From Dehalococcoides mccartyi CG5 (GTDB taxonomy: Bacteria; Chloroflexota; Dehalococcoidia; Dehalococcoidales; Dehalococcoidaceae): a stretch of DNA of 64,000 bases. The position numbers and the translations under genes are program-made. Shown here piece by piece: positions 1-8,489 of the stretch. How positions within the stretch are numbered: position 1 is the stretch's first letter; every line of letters begins with the position of its first letter. The notes beneath the pieces were generated by a model that saw nothing but the letters and a program-made list of their open reading frames with translations, made no database searches and had not been told where the DNA came from. The DNA lies in contig NZ_CP006951.1 in NCBI RefSeq assembly GCF_000830885.1, positions 1,054,001 through 1,118,000 on the forward strand. The letters run 5' to 3'.

Positions 1-332
1 ACACCCAGAAATCACTGACCGGCATTGAACCGGTAGTAACAGTGCTAAATGATATGCTCTGGGATATGTACCAGGGACGGGAAACAATTACCGGCGACTA
101 TAAAGCCATTTATAACCTGCATTCCAGCAATATCGGGCTTTCTACTGTCAATTTTGATGGTAAAAGCATTACCGTCACAGGTTACGGCCTGACCAAAACG
201 GCTGTACTGGAATATGCCGGTATACTCCGGGGCAGCAACCGCTGGCTGGACGTAGTAGTGATTAATATGGAAAAAGTTCTACTGGATGACCAACTCACAT
301 CCATATATAGTTTCGAATTCCTTTTGAAATAG
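1..332 (+). CDS. PilN-like type IV pilus assembly protein, C-terminal part (5' end outside window)
   Basis: The reading frame is open from the window edge, so the start lies outside; about 109 residues are visible. The fragment has the alternating pattern of a PilN/fimbrial-assembly C-terminal domain (short beta strands such as GKSITVTGYG followed by a helix and a second strand with DVVVINMEKV). It stops 16 nt before pilT, so the two are probably one operon. In the pilus machine, PilN-family proteins sit in the inner membrane and link the cytoplasmic ATPase platform to the rest of the apparatus. The assignment rests on the domain pattern and the pilT neighbour; the membrane helix that would settle it lies outside the window. 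Confidence 0.6.
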   Translation, partial: TQKSLTGIEPVVTVLNDMLWDMYQGRETITGDYKAIYNLHSSNIGLSTVNFDGKSITVTGYGLTKTAVLEYAGILRGSNRWLDVVVINMEKVLLDDQLTSIYSFEFLLK

Positions 333-348
333 AATAGTCTGGTAAAAT

Positions 349-1464
349 ATGGACGTTATAAAACTCATCTACGAAGCCGAAGAGAAAAAAGGATCAGACC
401 TTCATCTGGTAGCCCAAAGCCCGCCGCTGGTTCGGGTAAGGGGCGACCTGGAGGCCTTGAATGGTTATGAACAACTTCAACCGGCAGATATCAAAACCGC
501 TTTTGAGCAACTGACCACCCACGAAGAGCGCGAAACCTTTTACCAAGAGTGGGAGCTGGATTTCGGTTATTCACTGGACGGAGTGGGACGATTGCGGTGT
601 AATGCCGCTATGCAAAGGGGGGCTATCAGTCTGGCTATCCGCCTCCTCCCGCCCAATATACCGACTATTAGTGAACTGGAACTACCGGATATATGCCAGA
701 AACTGGTTACCAAACCCCGTGGCTTGGTGATAGTTACCGGCCCTACCGGCAGCGGCAAGAGCACTACTCTGGCGGCCATGATACAGCACCTGAACAACAC
801 CGAGAGCAAACACGTGGTGACTATTGAAGACCCTATTGAATATGTTCACCCCTGTATAAAATGTGCCGTTACCCAGCGTCAGCTTGGTTCGGACACACTT
901 TCCTTTGGGCATGCCCTGAAGCATGTACTCCGCCAAAACCCTGATGTGATAATGGTGGGAGAGATGCGTGACCTGGATACAGCCGCCGCTGTACTGACCA
1001 TTGCCGAAACAGGCCATCTGGTACTCTCCACCTCCCACGCACCCAGTGCCTACCAGGCACTGGAGCGGATTATAGACCTGTTCCCGCCCCATGAAAGGCA
1101 TCTGGCCCAGACCCGTTTGGCTTCGCTGATTGAGGGTGTGCTCTGCCAGACCCTGATACCCCGCTCAAACACCGATGGACGGATAGTGGCGGTGGAAATA
1201 ATGCTGGGAAGCCCGGCGGTCAGAAACCTTATCCGTGAGGGCAAGTTTTACCAGCTGCCGAATGTTATCCGCACCAGCCATGACGAGGGCATGATAACCA
1301 TGGATGAAGCTCTGGTGGAGCTGTACCGCCAGCAGGTAATCAGCCGTGAAAATCTGTTTAACTACTGTCAGGACGCGTCAGAAGTGGAAAAGCTGATAAG
1401 CAGCAGCCCCAGCAGCCAGAAGCGGAAAAAACTTATTGAAAGCAGCAAGAGCCTGCTCTTCTAG
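349..1464 (+). CDS. pilT: Type IV pilus retraction ATPase PilT
   Basis: A 371-residue PilT/GspE-family hexameric ATPase. Walker A is GPTGSGKST near residues 131-139, an Asp box includes EDPIEYVH, Walker B contains VIMVGEMRD, and the His box reads GHLVLSTSHAPSA where typical PilT has a THTNSA-like sequence. The length is normal for PilT (340-380) and short for PilB, so it is read as the retraction motor that powers pilus depolymerisation at the inner membrane. The ATG follows pilN by 16 nt with no clear SD, which suggests translational coupling. A strong hairpin terminator follows the stop. A PilU-type paralogue cannot be excluded. Confidence 0.88.
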   Translation: MDVIKLIYEAEEKKGSDLHLVAQSPPLVRVRGDLEALNGYEQLQPADIKTAFEQLTTHEERETFYQEWELDFGYSLDGVGRLRCNAAMQRGAISLAIRLLPPNIPTISELELPDICQKLVTKPRGLVIVTGPTGSGKSTTLAAMIQHLNNTESKHVVTIEDPIEYVHPCIKCAVTQRQLGSDTLSFGHALKHVLRQNPDVIMVGEMRDLDTAAAVLTIAETGHLVLSTSHAPSAYQALERIIDLFPPHERHLAQTRLASLIEGVLCQTLIPRSNTDGRIVAVEIMLGSPAVRNLIREGKFYQLPNVIRTSHDEGMITMDEALVELYRQQVISRENLFNYCQDASEVEKLISSSPSSQKRKKLIESSKSLLF

Positions 1465-1487
1465 AGGGCATTTTACCGAAATAAATT

Positions 1488-1519
1488 AAAGGGGCGGTTT
1501 AAATGAACCGCCCCTTTTG
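1488..1519 (+). terminator. Rho-independent terminator after pilT
   Basis: An inverted repeat (AAAGGGGCGGTT, 5-nt loop, AACCGCCCCTTTT) runs into a T-rich tail. It lies 24 nt after the pilT stop and separates it from the convergent pilin gene. Confidence 0.8.
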
Positions 1520-1548
1520 TTTACCCTTGCACTGCCGATAGATATAAT

Positions 1549-1574
1549 AAAGGTCTGCTTTAAAGCAGACCTTT
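1549..1574 (-). terminator. Terminator after the pilin gene, perfect 26-nt palindrome
   Basis: The perfect palindrome AAAGGTCTGC-TTTAAA-GCAGACCTTT lies just past the pilin stop codon. On the minus strand it is followed by a T/A-rich stretch. Symmetry allows it to act on transcripts from both directions. Confidence 0.75.
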
Positions 1575-1587
1575 ATTAATTAGCTAA

Positions 1588-1947
1588 TTAAGTGACACTG
1601 GTTGCCTTGGCACCCTGCGTAACTACACCCTCAGCTGTCCATGTGTATGTATACGCCGATGAATTAATTACATAGGGACCAAGTATTGTAGTACCAGGAG
1701 TAATTTGGACTGCAGTAGTCACCGGTGTGATAGCAGTTCCGGGATTATCAGCCATGTAGGCTGTCATGGCCAGCTGAATATTGGCCAGTTCAGTTGCTGC
1801 AGCTTCCTCAGTACCGGAACCGATGAATTTAGCGACATTGGGAACTACTACGGCCGCCAAAACACCCAAGATGGCAACCACTACCAAAAGCTCAATCAGG
1901 GTGAAGCCTTTCTGGTGTTTGCGGAGTTTCCTCATGAAATTGTACAT
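1588..1947 (-). CDS. Type IV prepilin / pseudopilin
   Basis: A pilin subunit of about 119 residues. A short basic leader (MRKLRKHQKG) is followed by the class III signal G^FTLIELLVVV with Glu at +5, then a hydrophobic helix ending in AAVVVPNVAKF. The downstream globular part is Thr/Ala-rich. I chose the ATG at 1947 because a good SD-like AAAGGTGGTG lies 9 nt before it; a GTG at 1962 has no SD. The gene faces pilT and has its own promoter and terminator. Processing would be by the prepilin peptidase encoded just upstream on the other strand. Whether it is the major pilin or a minor pseudopilin cannot be told. Confidence 0.88.
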   Translation of the reverse strand: MYNFMRKLRKHQKGFTLIELLVVVAILGVLAAVVVPNVAKFIGSGTEEAAATELANIQLAMTAYMADNPGTAITPVTTAVQITPGTTILGPYVINSSAYTYTWTAEGVVTQGAKATSVT

Positions 1948-2014
1948 TTGTTTGTTCACCACCTTTCGTTTTTCGTATTATGTTTTACCATGTTTTGTAA
2001 TGATAGTTACTTTA

Positions 2015-2044
2015 AAGATAGTTTATATACCCTTATAGGGTCAA
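2015..2044 (-). promoter_or_regulatory. Promoter of the pilin gene with a palindrome over the -35 box
   Basis: On the minus strand TTGACC (2039-2044) and TATCTT (2015-2020) are separated by 18 nt. The 13-nt palindrome ACCCTATAAGGGT (2029-2041) overlaps the -35 box and fills part of the spacer, a likely operator. The predicted leader is about 60 nt. Confidence 0.5.
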
Positions 2045-2171
2045 TAGTTATATAGTAACACCTCTACACTGGGATTATAATACACCCTGTGCCCATTTGT
2101 ATATATCCCGCCAGTACTTTCGTATATAAACCCTCTTGACGGTTCGGCCAAAAAAAGCCACAATATATTTC

Positions 2172-2939
2172 ATGCTTATCAGTTGGATTATTTTCTTTTT
2201 CATCTTGGGGGCTATACTGGGCAGTTTTATAAACATGCTGTCTGACCGCCTGCCGGCTGAAAAATCCATTGTTGCTCCCGGCTCCGGGTGTGATGTCTGC
2301 GGCAAAAGGCTGGGCATTGCTGACCTGATACCCATTTTCAGTTATATTTTTCTAAAGGGGCGTTGCCGTTACTGCGGGGCGGGCATACCTCAAAGAGCTT
2401 TGTGGGTAGAGATAGCCACAGCCTGCCTGTTTGGCCTGTTCTGGGTGATGCTGGGGCCAAGTGTGGAACTGGGTATAAGCCTTTTATACCTTTGCGTATT
2501 TATCACCCTTTTTGTAATAGATCTGGAAAAAGGGCTAATTTTAAACGTAATTATTTATCCCTTTATGATGCTGGCACTGCTGCTTTCGCCCCTCTACCTT
2601 CAGGGAGACGGTCTGCTGGCAAACCTGTCATCTTCGTTTTTTGGCGGGCTGACCGGTTTCGGACTGTTTCTGCTGATATATATTGCCTCACGCGGGGGCA
2701 TGGGGGAGGGGGATATAAAAATGGCCGGCTTTATCGGGCTGGTCTGCGGTTTCCCGAATATTTTTGTGGCCATTTTTGCAGGCATAGTGCTAGGCGGTCT
2801 GGCAGCAGCCGGGCTAATGCTTTCAGGAAAACGCCGCAAAGGTCAGACTATCCCCTTCGGACCTTTTCTGGCTGTGGGTGCGGTAACTGCCATGCTGTTT
2901 GGCAGCCAGATTATGGAGTGGTATCTGGCTCTGGCCTAA
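2172..2939 (+). CDS. pilD: Prepilin peptidase (type IV leader peptidase/N-methyltransferase)
   Basis: An A24-family aspartic protease of about 255 residues that cleaves the prepilin leader and methylates the new N-terminus at the inner membrane. The N-terminal methyltransferase part has two CxxC pairs (CDVCGKR and CRYCGAG). The first catalytic Asp is in VIDLEKGLILN and the second in the GxGD motif (GEGDIKMAGFIG). About seven or eight hydrophobic segments are present. I chose ATG 2172, right before the first membrane helix. A TTG at 2136 would add 12 polar residues, but it lies in a TTGACG that may itself be a -35 box. The gene is divergent from the pilin it should process. Confidence 0.9.
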   Translation: MLISWIIFFFILGAILGSFINMLSDRLPAEKSIVAPGSGCDVCGKRLGIADLIPIFSYIFLKGRCRYCGAGIPQRALWVEIATACLFGLFWVMLGPSVELGISLLYLCVFITLFVIDLEKGLILNVIIYPFMMLALLLSPLYLQGDGLLANLSSSFFGGLTGFGLFLLIYIASRGGMGEGDIKMAGFIGLVCGFPNIFVAIFAGIVLGGLAAAGLMLSGKRRKGQTIPFGPFLAVGAVTAMLFGSQIMEWYLALA

Positions 2940-3062
2940 GCTTTTTTACCAAAACCCTTTCTTGATTATCACTAGCACCTTGATACCCATCCGGTTTCCG
3001 CCTAGAATAAGGCATATCTGCCGTACAGTGCATTTATACCTGTTTAAAGGAGTTTCCCCGTT

Positions 3063-5147
3063 ATGCGAATTGAAAGCCTGCGTCCCGCCGAACATCTGGG
3101 TAATGTAACCATCCACGGCGTAAGGCGTTTTTTAGAACTTGATTCCGGAGCTTCCAACCTGCCCCATCTTCAGGAAAGCCGCGAAGTGGAGATTGTGGAC
3201 CAGCAAGCTATTTCAGACGTTGAAAAGAAAATGGCTATTGTTCTGCCCATAAAGGACGAAGACCTAAAGGTGTTTGAAGGTGTACTAAGCGGCATACCCC
3301 ATGACTGTCTGATGATAGTTATCAGCAACAGCTCCAAACAGGAAGTAGACAATTTTAAAAACGAAAAAGATATTGTCAACCGCTTTTGCCGCATTACCCA
3401 CCGCCAGGCTTTCGTAGTCCACCAGAAAAACCCCGAACTGGCCAATGCCATTGCAGATGCCGGCTACCCTGAACTGCTGGGTGAAGACGGGCTTATCCGC
3501 AGCGGCAAGGCTGAAGGCATGATACTGGGCATTATACTGACCATGTTCAGCGGGCGTGACTATGTGGGTTTCATAGATACCGACAATTACATACCGGGGG
3601 CAGTCTGGGAATACGCCAAGCACTTCGCTACCGGTTTTAATCTGGCTCAGTCACCTTATTCCATGGTACGCATACTCTGGAAATATAAACCCAAGCTGGT
3701 GGGAGACCTATATTTCAAACGCTGGGGGCGAGTGTCCGAGGTTACCAATAAACACCTGAACCACCTGATATCCAGCAAAGGCAAATTTGAAACCGAGATT
3801 ATCAAAACCGGCAATGCCGGTGAACATGCCATGAGTATAGAGCTGGCTAAACGCCTGACCTACGGCACCGGCTATGCGGTGGAAACCAAAGAGATTATGT
3901 CTATACTGGAACAGTTCAGCGGTATACTGCCTATAGAAGACAGGGAAGTGGCCGAAGAGGGAGTGGAAATACTCCAGACTGAAACCATTAACCCCCACCT
4001 GCACGAGGACAAGGGCGGTGACCACCTGCTTCAGGATATGCTTTTACCCAGCCTGGCGGTCATTTATCACAGCCCGCTGGCAGATGATACCGGCCGGAAA
4101 ATGATTGAAACCCAACTGGCAGGGATGGAGGGTTTCGATGCCGGTATACAGATACCTCAGATAAAGCTGATTCCCCCTCCCCAGAAAATGGACTTGCCGA
4201 AATTTTCAGCCATAATTGAAAAGTATCTGCCCCAAATTATCCTGCCGGATGGAGAGCTTTTTTCGCGGGCAGGACGCCCGTCCCGTTTGCCTTCATTAGG
4301 CCAGTTCAAAAAGATTGTCTATACAGACTTGGACGGCACTCTGCTGAACCCCTTAACCTATTCGTATTCAACCGCACTTGATGCCCTGCGTTTGTTAAAA
4401 GACAAACAACTTCCTTTGGTATTCTGTTCCGCCAAAACCATGGGCGAGCAAGACCTGTACCGCAACGAATTAGGTATAAAAGACCCCTTTATAACTGAAA
4501 ACGGGGGGGCTATATTTATCCCCAAAGATTATTTCCGCCTGCCTTTCGCCTATGACAGGATAGCCGGTAATTATCTGGTAATTGAACTGGGGATGGCCTA
4601 TAAAGATATCCGCCATATCCTTAAAAAGGCGCTGGCTGCCGCCTGCGCCGAAATAGAAAACTCTGAAAAGGCCGGTAATATATTCATTACCAGCTTCGGG
4701 GATATGTCTGTTGAAGATGTGAGCCGCCTTACTGACCTTAACCTAAAACAAGCTGAACTTGCCAAACAACGGGAGTACAGTGAAACCGTACATATAGAGG
4801 GTGACAAACGAAGCACCAATATGGTTCTGAACCATATACAACAAAGCGGACTGGAATATAGTTTCGGAGGGCGTTTTTACGAGGTCACCGGCGGCAATGA
4901 CAAAGGCAAAGCTATCAAGATACTGAACGAGTTGTTCCGCCTGAATTTCGGCAATATCCATACCTTTGGTCTGGGTGACAGCGAAAATGACTACTCCATG
5001 CTGGAGACAGTGGACTCACCCATACTGGTGCAACGCCCCGGCAACAAGTGGCACAAGATGCGTTTGCGTAACCCCAGTTACGTCAAAGGGGTAGGGCCTG
5101 AAGGTTTCAGCCGGGCAGTCACTGACATAATAATACCCATGGAATAA
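3063..5147 (+). CDS. mgsD: Bifunctional mannosylglycerate synthase (mannosyl-3-phosphoglycerate synthase + phosphatase)
   Basis: A 694-residue fusion. The N-terminal ~400 residues form a GT55 mannosyl-3-phosphoglycerate synthase with the metal-binding FIDTDNY near residues 170-176. It transfers mannose from GDP-mannose to 3-phosphoglycerate. From residue 418 on there is a HAD-family mannosyl-3-phosphoglycerate phosphatase: motif I YTDLDGTLL (~420), motif IV GLGDSENDYSML (~635). Most organisms encode the two steps separately; the fused form was described in Dehalococcoides. The product is the compatible solute mannosylglycerate. The ATG has a good SD (AAAGGAG, 3046-3052). The gene stands alone, with 120-140 nt gaps on either side. 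Confidence 0.93.
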   Translation: MRIESLRPAEHLGNVTIHGVRRFLELDSGASNLPHLQESREVEIVDQQAISDVEKKMAIVLPIKDEDLKVFEGVLSGIPHDCLMIVISNSSKQEVDNFKNEKDIVNRFCRITHRQAFVVHQKNPELANAIADAGYPELLGEDGLIRSGKAEGMILGIILTMFSGRDYVGFIDTDNYIPGAVWEYAKHFATGFNLAQSPYSMVRILWKYKPKLVGDLYFKRWGRVSEVTNKHLNHLISSKGKFETEIIKTGNAGEHAMSIELAKRLTYGTGYAVETKEIMSILEQFSGILPIEDREVAEEGVEILQTETINPHLHEDKGGDHLLQDMLLPSLAVIYHSPLADDTGRKMIETQLAGMEGFDAGIQIPQIKLIPPPQKMDLPKFSAIIEKYLPQIILPDGELFSRAGRPSRLPSLGQFKKIVYTDLDGTLLNPLTYSYSTALDALRLLKDKQLPLVFCSAKTMGEQDLYRNELGIKDPFITENGGAIFIPKDYFRLPFAYDRIAGNYLVIELGMAYKDIRHILKKALAAACAEIENSEKAGNIFITSFGDMSVEDVSRLTDLNLKQAELAKQREYSETVHIEGDKRSTNMVLNHIQQSGLEYSFGGRFYEVTGGNDKGKAIKILNELFRLNFGNIHTFGLGDSENDYSMLETVDSPILVQRPGNKWHKMRLRNPSYVKGVGPEGFSRAVTDIIIPME

Positions 5148-5332
5148 AAGCCGAAACCATTACCAAAATAAACTTGTCAGTATTTTTCCCGAAGACAACC
5201 ACGGGTAAAATCTGCTTCGGAGAACTTTCGCCAATCCCCAATAGCCTTAGCCCTGCCTTTGGGTTACTAGGATTAGACCTTGTTTAGATGTATAATACCC
5301 ACAGCCAGGTCTGGCAGGAGTGTGTACCAATA

Positions 5333-5833
5333 ATGATCCACTTGAAAAGCCCTTTGGCTCTGGAATTTGCCGGCTTCTGGCGGCGTTTCGGAGCATTTAT
5401 CATAGATAATATAATCATCAGCATAATCTCTTCAGCCTTTGTACCTGTACACTGGTTTGAAATACCTGTTTTCTGGAACATAGACAGTCTGTCAGGTATT
5501 TGGTGGCTGGCAGCCCCGATTATAGCTTTTTCAAACGTACTTTCATTATTAGCCATGGTGGCTTACTTTGTATTTTTCTGGTACTGGCGCGGTCAAACCC
5601 CCGGCATGATGATTGCCCAGATAAAGGTTATCAGGGTAGATGCTTCAGGGGTTTCTTTAGGAAACTCCATTATCCGTTTTCTAGGGCTTATTGTATCAAC
5701 CTTGCCTTTAGGTCTGGGGTTTTTCTGGATTGCCTGTGACCGCCGCAAACAGGGCTGGCATGATAAAATGGCTGATACAGTAGTAGTCAAACTACCCAAA
5801 CCGCCTGAGGTTACCGCTCCTCAGGCTACTTGA
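5333..5833 (+). CDS. RDD-family membrane protein
   Basis: A small integral membrane protein with the RDD pattern: an Arg-rich start to helix 1 (FAGFWRRFGAFIIDN with conserved R and D), two to three more helices, and a C-terminal CDRRKQGWHDKMADTVVV segment with the third conserved Asp. RDD proteins are of mixed or unknown function; some act in ion homeostasis. I prefer ATG 5333 because an ATG at 5288 overlaps a good -10-like TATAAT (5291-5296); GGAG lies about 13 nt upstream of 5333. It may be cotranscribed with gltX 60 nt downstream. Confidence 0.75.
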   Translation: MIHLKSPLALEFAGFWRRFGAFIIDNIIISIISSAFVPVHWFEIPVFWNIDSLSGIWWLAAPIIAFSNVLSLLAMVAYFVFFWYWRGQTPGMMIAQIKVIRVDASGVSLGNSIIRFLGLIVSTLPLGLGFFWIACDRRKQGWHDKMADTVVVKLPKPPEVTAPQAT

Positions 5834-5893
5834 AGTTCACTATCAAAACGCCTTTCCCGTTAGGGCAGGCTGTATTTATAAGGCAGGAACAAG

Positions 5894-7357
5894 ATGACAA
5901 ACGAAGTGAGAGTACGCTACGCCCCCAGCCCCACCGGCTACCCCCATCTGGGCAATATCCGCACTGCTATGTTCAACTGGCTGTTTGCCAGACACAATGG
6001 CGGCAAATTTATTGTCCGGATAGAAGACACTGACCGTGAACGCTATGTGGAAGGGGCGGTGGAATCCATACTGGAAAGCCTGAATTGGCTGGGATTGGAC
6101 TGGGACGAAGGCCCGGACAAAGGCGGGGATTACGGCCCCTACTACCAATCAGAAAGACTCCCTCTTTACCGGAAGGCCGCTGAAAAACTGGTTGCCGAAG
6201 GCAAGGCCTATTACTGCCACTGTTCTTCCGAAAAGCTGGATAAAATGCGGGAAGACCAGATAGCCCGCAAAGAACCCCCGGGTTATGACCGCTGTTGCCG
6301 TGATATGGGTCTGGGACAAAAAGAAGGTGCGGTTATCCGCTTTAAAATACCGCTGGACGGGCAAACTGCCTTTACCGACCTTATACGGGGAGAGGTTACC
6401 TTTGATAATGCCAAACAGGACGACTTTGTCATATTAAAATCAGATGGCTTCCCCACCTATCACCTGGCCAGTGTGGTAGATGACCATGCCATGCAGATAA
6501 GCCATGTCCTGCGGGCGGAAGAATGGCTGCCCTCCACCCCCAAACACCTTATGTTATATAAGGCTTTGGGCTATACCCCGCCCCTGTACGCCCACTTACC
6601 CATGATACTTGGACCAGACCGTTCCAAACTTTCTAAACGGCATGGTGCTACTTCAACTATAGAATACAAACAGGCCGGCTATCTGCCTGAAACCATGGTG
6701 AATTTCCTGTCCCTGCTGGGATGGGCTTATGATGACAAAACCGAGCTATTCAGCCGTGAACAGCTGATAGAGTATTTCTGTCTGGAAAAGGTCAGCAAAA
6801 CTGCCGCCATTTTCAACTATGAAAAGCTGGACTGGATGAACGGCATGTATATCCGCACACTTTCTGCCCAAGACCTTGCCTGCCGGGCTATGCCGTTCTT
6901 GGAAAAAGATGTACGCATTGCCGCATCCGGTCACTTAAACCTTGACTATACCGTAAAAGTTATGCCTCTGATACAAGAACGGGCCAAGAAACTGAATGAG
7001 CTTGCAGAACTTTGCTGGTTTATATATTCAGATGATATCAGCTATGACCCAGCTTTGCTTATCGACAAGAAACTGACCAAAGAAACCAGTTTGTCCGCCT
7101 TGAAAGCGGCAAATGCCCGTCTGGAAGCTTTGCCTAACTTTGATGCCGCCAGTATGGAAGAACATATCCGCCCGCTGGCTGCCGAACTGGAACTAAAGCC
7201 GGGACAGCTGTTTGGCATGCTCCGCACCGCTTCCACCGGCCAGCAGGTTGCCCCTCCCCTTTTCCAGACAATGGAAGTGCTGGGCAGGCAAAGATGCCTC
7301 TGGCGGATAGCCATGGCTATTGCCAGACTGTCTGAAATGCCTTTCCAGAGGAGCTAA
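5894..7357 (+). CDS. gltX: Glutamate--tRNA ligase
   Basis: A 487-residue class I aminoacyl-tRNA synthetase. The HIGH-type signature is PSPTGYPHLGNIRTA (residues 10-24) and the KMSKS-type signature is KLSKRHG (about 245-251). The tRNA Glu recognition and anticodon-binding parts follow. It charges tRNA Glu in the cytoplasm; in lineages with GatCAB, a GluRS of this kind often also mischarges tRNA Gln, which this window cannot decide. The ATG follows AGGAA at a suitable distance. Confidence 0.95.
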   Translation: MTNEVRVRYAPSPTGYPHLGNIRTAMFNWLFARHNGGKFIVRIEDTDRERYVEGAVESILESLNWLGLDWDEGPDKGGDYGPYYQSERLPLYRKAAEKLVAEGKAYYCHCSSEKLDKMREDQIARKEPPGYDRCCRDMGLGQKEGAVIRFKIPLDGQTAFTDLIRGEVTFDNAKQDDFVILKSDGFPTYHLASVVDDHAMQISHVLRAEEWLPSTPKHLMLYKALGYTPPLYAHLPMILGPDRSKLSKRHGATSTIEYKQAGYLPETMVNFLSLLGWAYDDKTELFSREQLIEYFCLEKVSKTAAIFNYEKLDWMNGMYIRTLSAQDLACRAMPFLEKDVRIAASGHLNLDYTVKVMPLIQERAKKLNELAELCWFIYSDDISYDPALLIDKKLTKETSLSALKAANARLEALPNFDAASMEEHIRPLAAELELKPGQLFGMLRTASTGQQVAPPLFQTMEVLGRQRCLWRIAMAIARLSEMPFQRS

Positions 7358-7374
7358 ACAGCTAATAGGGTAAA

Positions 7375-7581
7375 ATGGGCAGGCTATGTTATTGCGGGCT
7401 CTATTGCGGAAACTGTTACCACTTAAAATAGATAGCAGTTAGCTGGCAATGCACTGACTATCCAGCTTGCCGGAAACTGGACTTTCTGAAGCAGGTTCAT
7501 GGTGAGTTGCAACTGGCAAACCTGACAGCTATTGAAAAAACGGGTTTGGAGAAGTGGTTTAATGGCAAACCAGGGTTTTAA
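7375..7581 (+). pseudogene. Remnant of a DUF3795-type cysteine-rich gene
   Basis: One frame reads from ATG 7375 to TAA 7581 through a single in-frame TAG at 7429-7431. Before the stop it gives MGRLCYCGLYCGNCYHLK, the typical DUF3795 N-terminus. After it comes DYPACRKLDFLKQVHGEL...NLTAIEKTGLEKWF, the typical DUF3795 C-terminus. The middle third of the domain, with the other Cys residues, is missing. So the copy has lost an internal segment in frame and gained a nonsense codon. Its tail overlaps the SD and start of the intact DUF3795 gene next door, suggesting an old tandem pair. Confidence 0.7.
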
Positions 7582-8131
7582 TTTTCAAAAGGAACATCCC
7601 GGTATTGCCCTGTGCGGGCTGGACTGTTACGCCTGCCCGCGTTACCACACCATCGGTTCATCACGCTGTCCGGGCTGTGCCGGCAAGTATTTCTCTGAAA
7701 AACACCCCTCCTGCGGGTTTATCAGCTGTGCATTTAAACATGGAAGATTGGAGAGCTGCGGACTTTGCCCCGAAATAGATACCTGTAACCGCATCACCCG
7801 ACTAAAAACAGTTATCAAAGACCAGCCCGGTTATCCTTCATACCAAAACCGCATAGCCAATCTAATAAAAATAAAAGGAACAGGATTTGAAGCCTTTGCA
7901 GATACCTGCATACACAAAGAAGCCCTTCTGAAAACCCTGATTGATAAATATAATGACGGCCGCAAGAAGGCATTTTACTGCCGTGCCGTCCAGTTATTGC
8001 CCTTGCCAGACCTTGAAAATTTACTTGATGAAAATGCCAAAAAGGGGTATAAATCAGTAGATGACGCCGCTTTGGCTGTAAGTAACAGCCTGAAAGAGCT
8101 GGCAAATAAACTTGGCATAGAGGTCTGCTGA
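7562..8131 (+). CDS. DUF3795 domain protein, cysteine-rich
   Basis: About 189 residues. The N-terminal half has many paired cysteines (ALCGLDCYACPRY, SRCPGCAGK, CGFISC, CGLCPEIDTC), which look like metal or Fe-S ligands, and the C-terminal half is mostly helical. DUF3795 proteins are found in anaerobes and have no firmly known function. The ATG at 7562 is preceded by GGAGAAG at 7 nt, a better start than the TTG at 7532. It lies directly after the broken relative at 7375-7581. Confidence 0.7.
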   Translation: MANQGFNFQKEHPGIALCGLDCYACPRYHTIGSSRCPGCAGKYFSEKHPSCGFISCAFKHGRLESCGLCPEIDTCNRITRLKTVIKDQPGYPSYQNRIANLIKIKGTGFEAFADTCIHKEALLKTLIDKYNDGRKKAFYCRAVQLLPLPDLENLLDENAKKGYKSVDDAALAVSNSLKELANKLGIEVC

Positions 8132-8146
8132 ATATGACAATAGGTC

Positions 8147-8222
8147 ACTCCTCGTTTATCCCGCCTCCCCACCAGCACTGATACTGCCTTATTTTTTAAA
8201 AAGACTTAAATTAACGAGGAGT
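8147..8222 (+). promoter_or_regulatory. Possible SD-sequestering inverted repeat upstream of the 85-aa gene
   Basis: ACTCCTCGTT (8147-8156) is a perfect 10-nt complement of AACGAGGAGT (8213-8222). The second arm contains the whole SD of the gene starting at 8231. If the transcript includes both arms, the 56-nt loop would close a stem that hides the ribosome-binding site. If transcription starts inside the loop, the SD would be free. Confidence 0.45.
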
Positions 8223-8230
8223 AAATATAT

Positions 8231-8488
8231 ATGAGCCAGCAGGTAAATAAAGAAGAAGCTATAAACTGGTTGATAAAGATAGGCACCATTCCCTACTGGG
8301 ATTCCATAGATAACCGCCCCCTGTTCCGCAGGATTGTAAAGAAGAATGACGGCACTAAGGTTGACCGGGTAACTGAAGAAGAAGCCTGGCCGTTTATAAT
8401 AAACGCTTTGGGCATGAAAACCGAAGCCGAAACTGAATCTTTACGCAAAACTATTGAAAAAGCCTTGAAACTGCAGGGAAGGATTTAG
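8231..8488 (+). CDS. Small soluble protein of unknown function (85 aa)
   Basis: Not recognised. It is highly charged, with no membrane segment or cysteine. It contains an aromatic/basic centre (IPYWDSIDNRPLFRRIVKK) and ends in two amphipathic helices rich in Glu and Lys. The start is clear: GAGGAG lies 8 nt before ATG. It ends 1 nt before the radical SAM gene, so the two are probably translated from one mRNA. The SD lies in one arm of an inverted repeat, so translation may be regulated. Confidence 0.7.
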   Translation: MSQQVNKEEAINWLIKIGTIPYWDSIDNRPLFRRIVKKNDGTKVDRVTEEEAWPFIINALGMKTEAETESLRKTIEKALKLQGRI

Positions 8489-8489
8489 G

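Noticed and set aside
682-1101. 139-codon frame antisense to pilT
   Set aside because: It lies fully inside pilT, which has all family motifs, and it has no SD or recognisable product.
7429-7431. In-frame TAG in the DUF3795 remnant as a pyrrolysine codon
   Set aside because: No pyrrolysine genes are in view and the central third of the domain is also missing, so simple decay explains it better.
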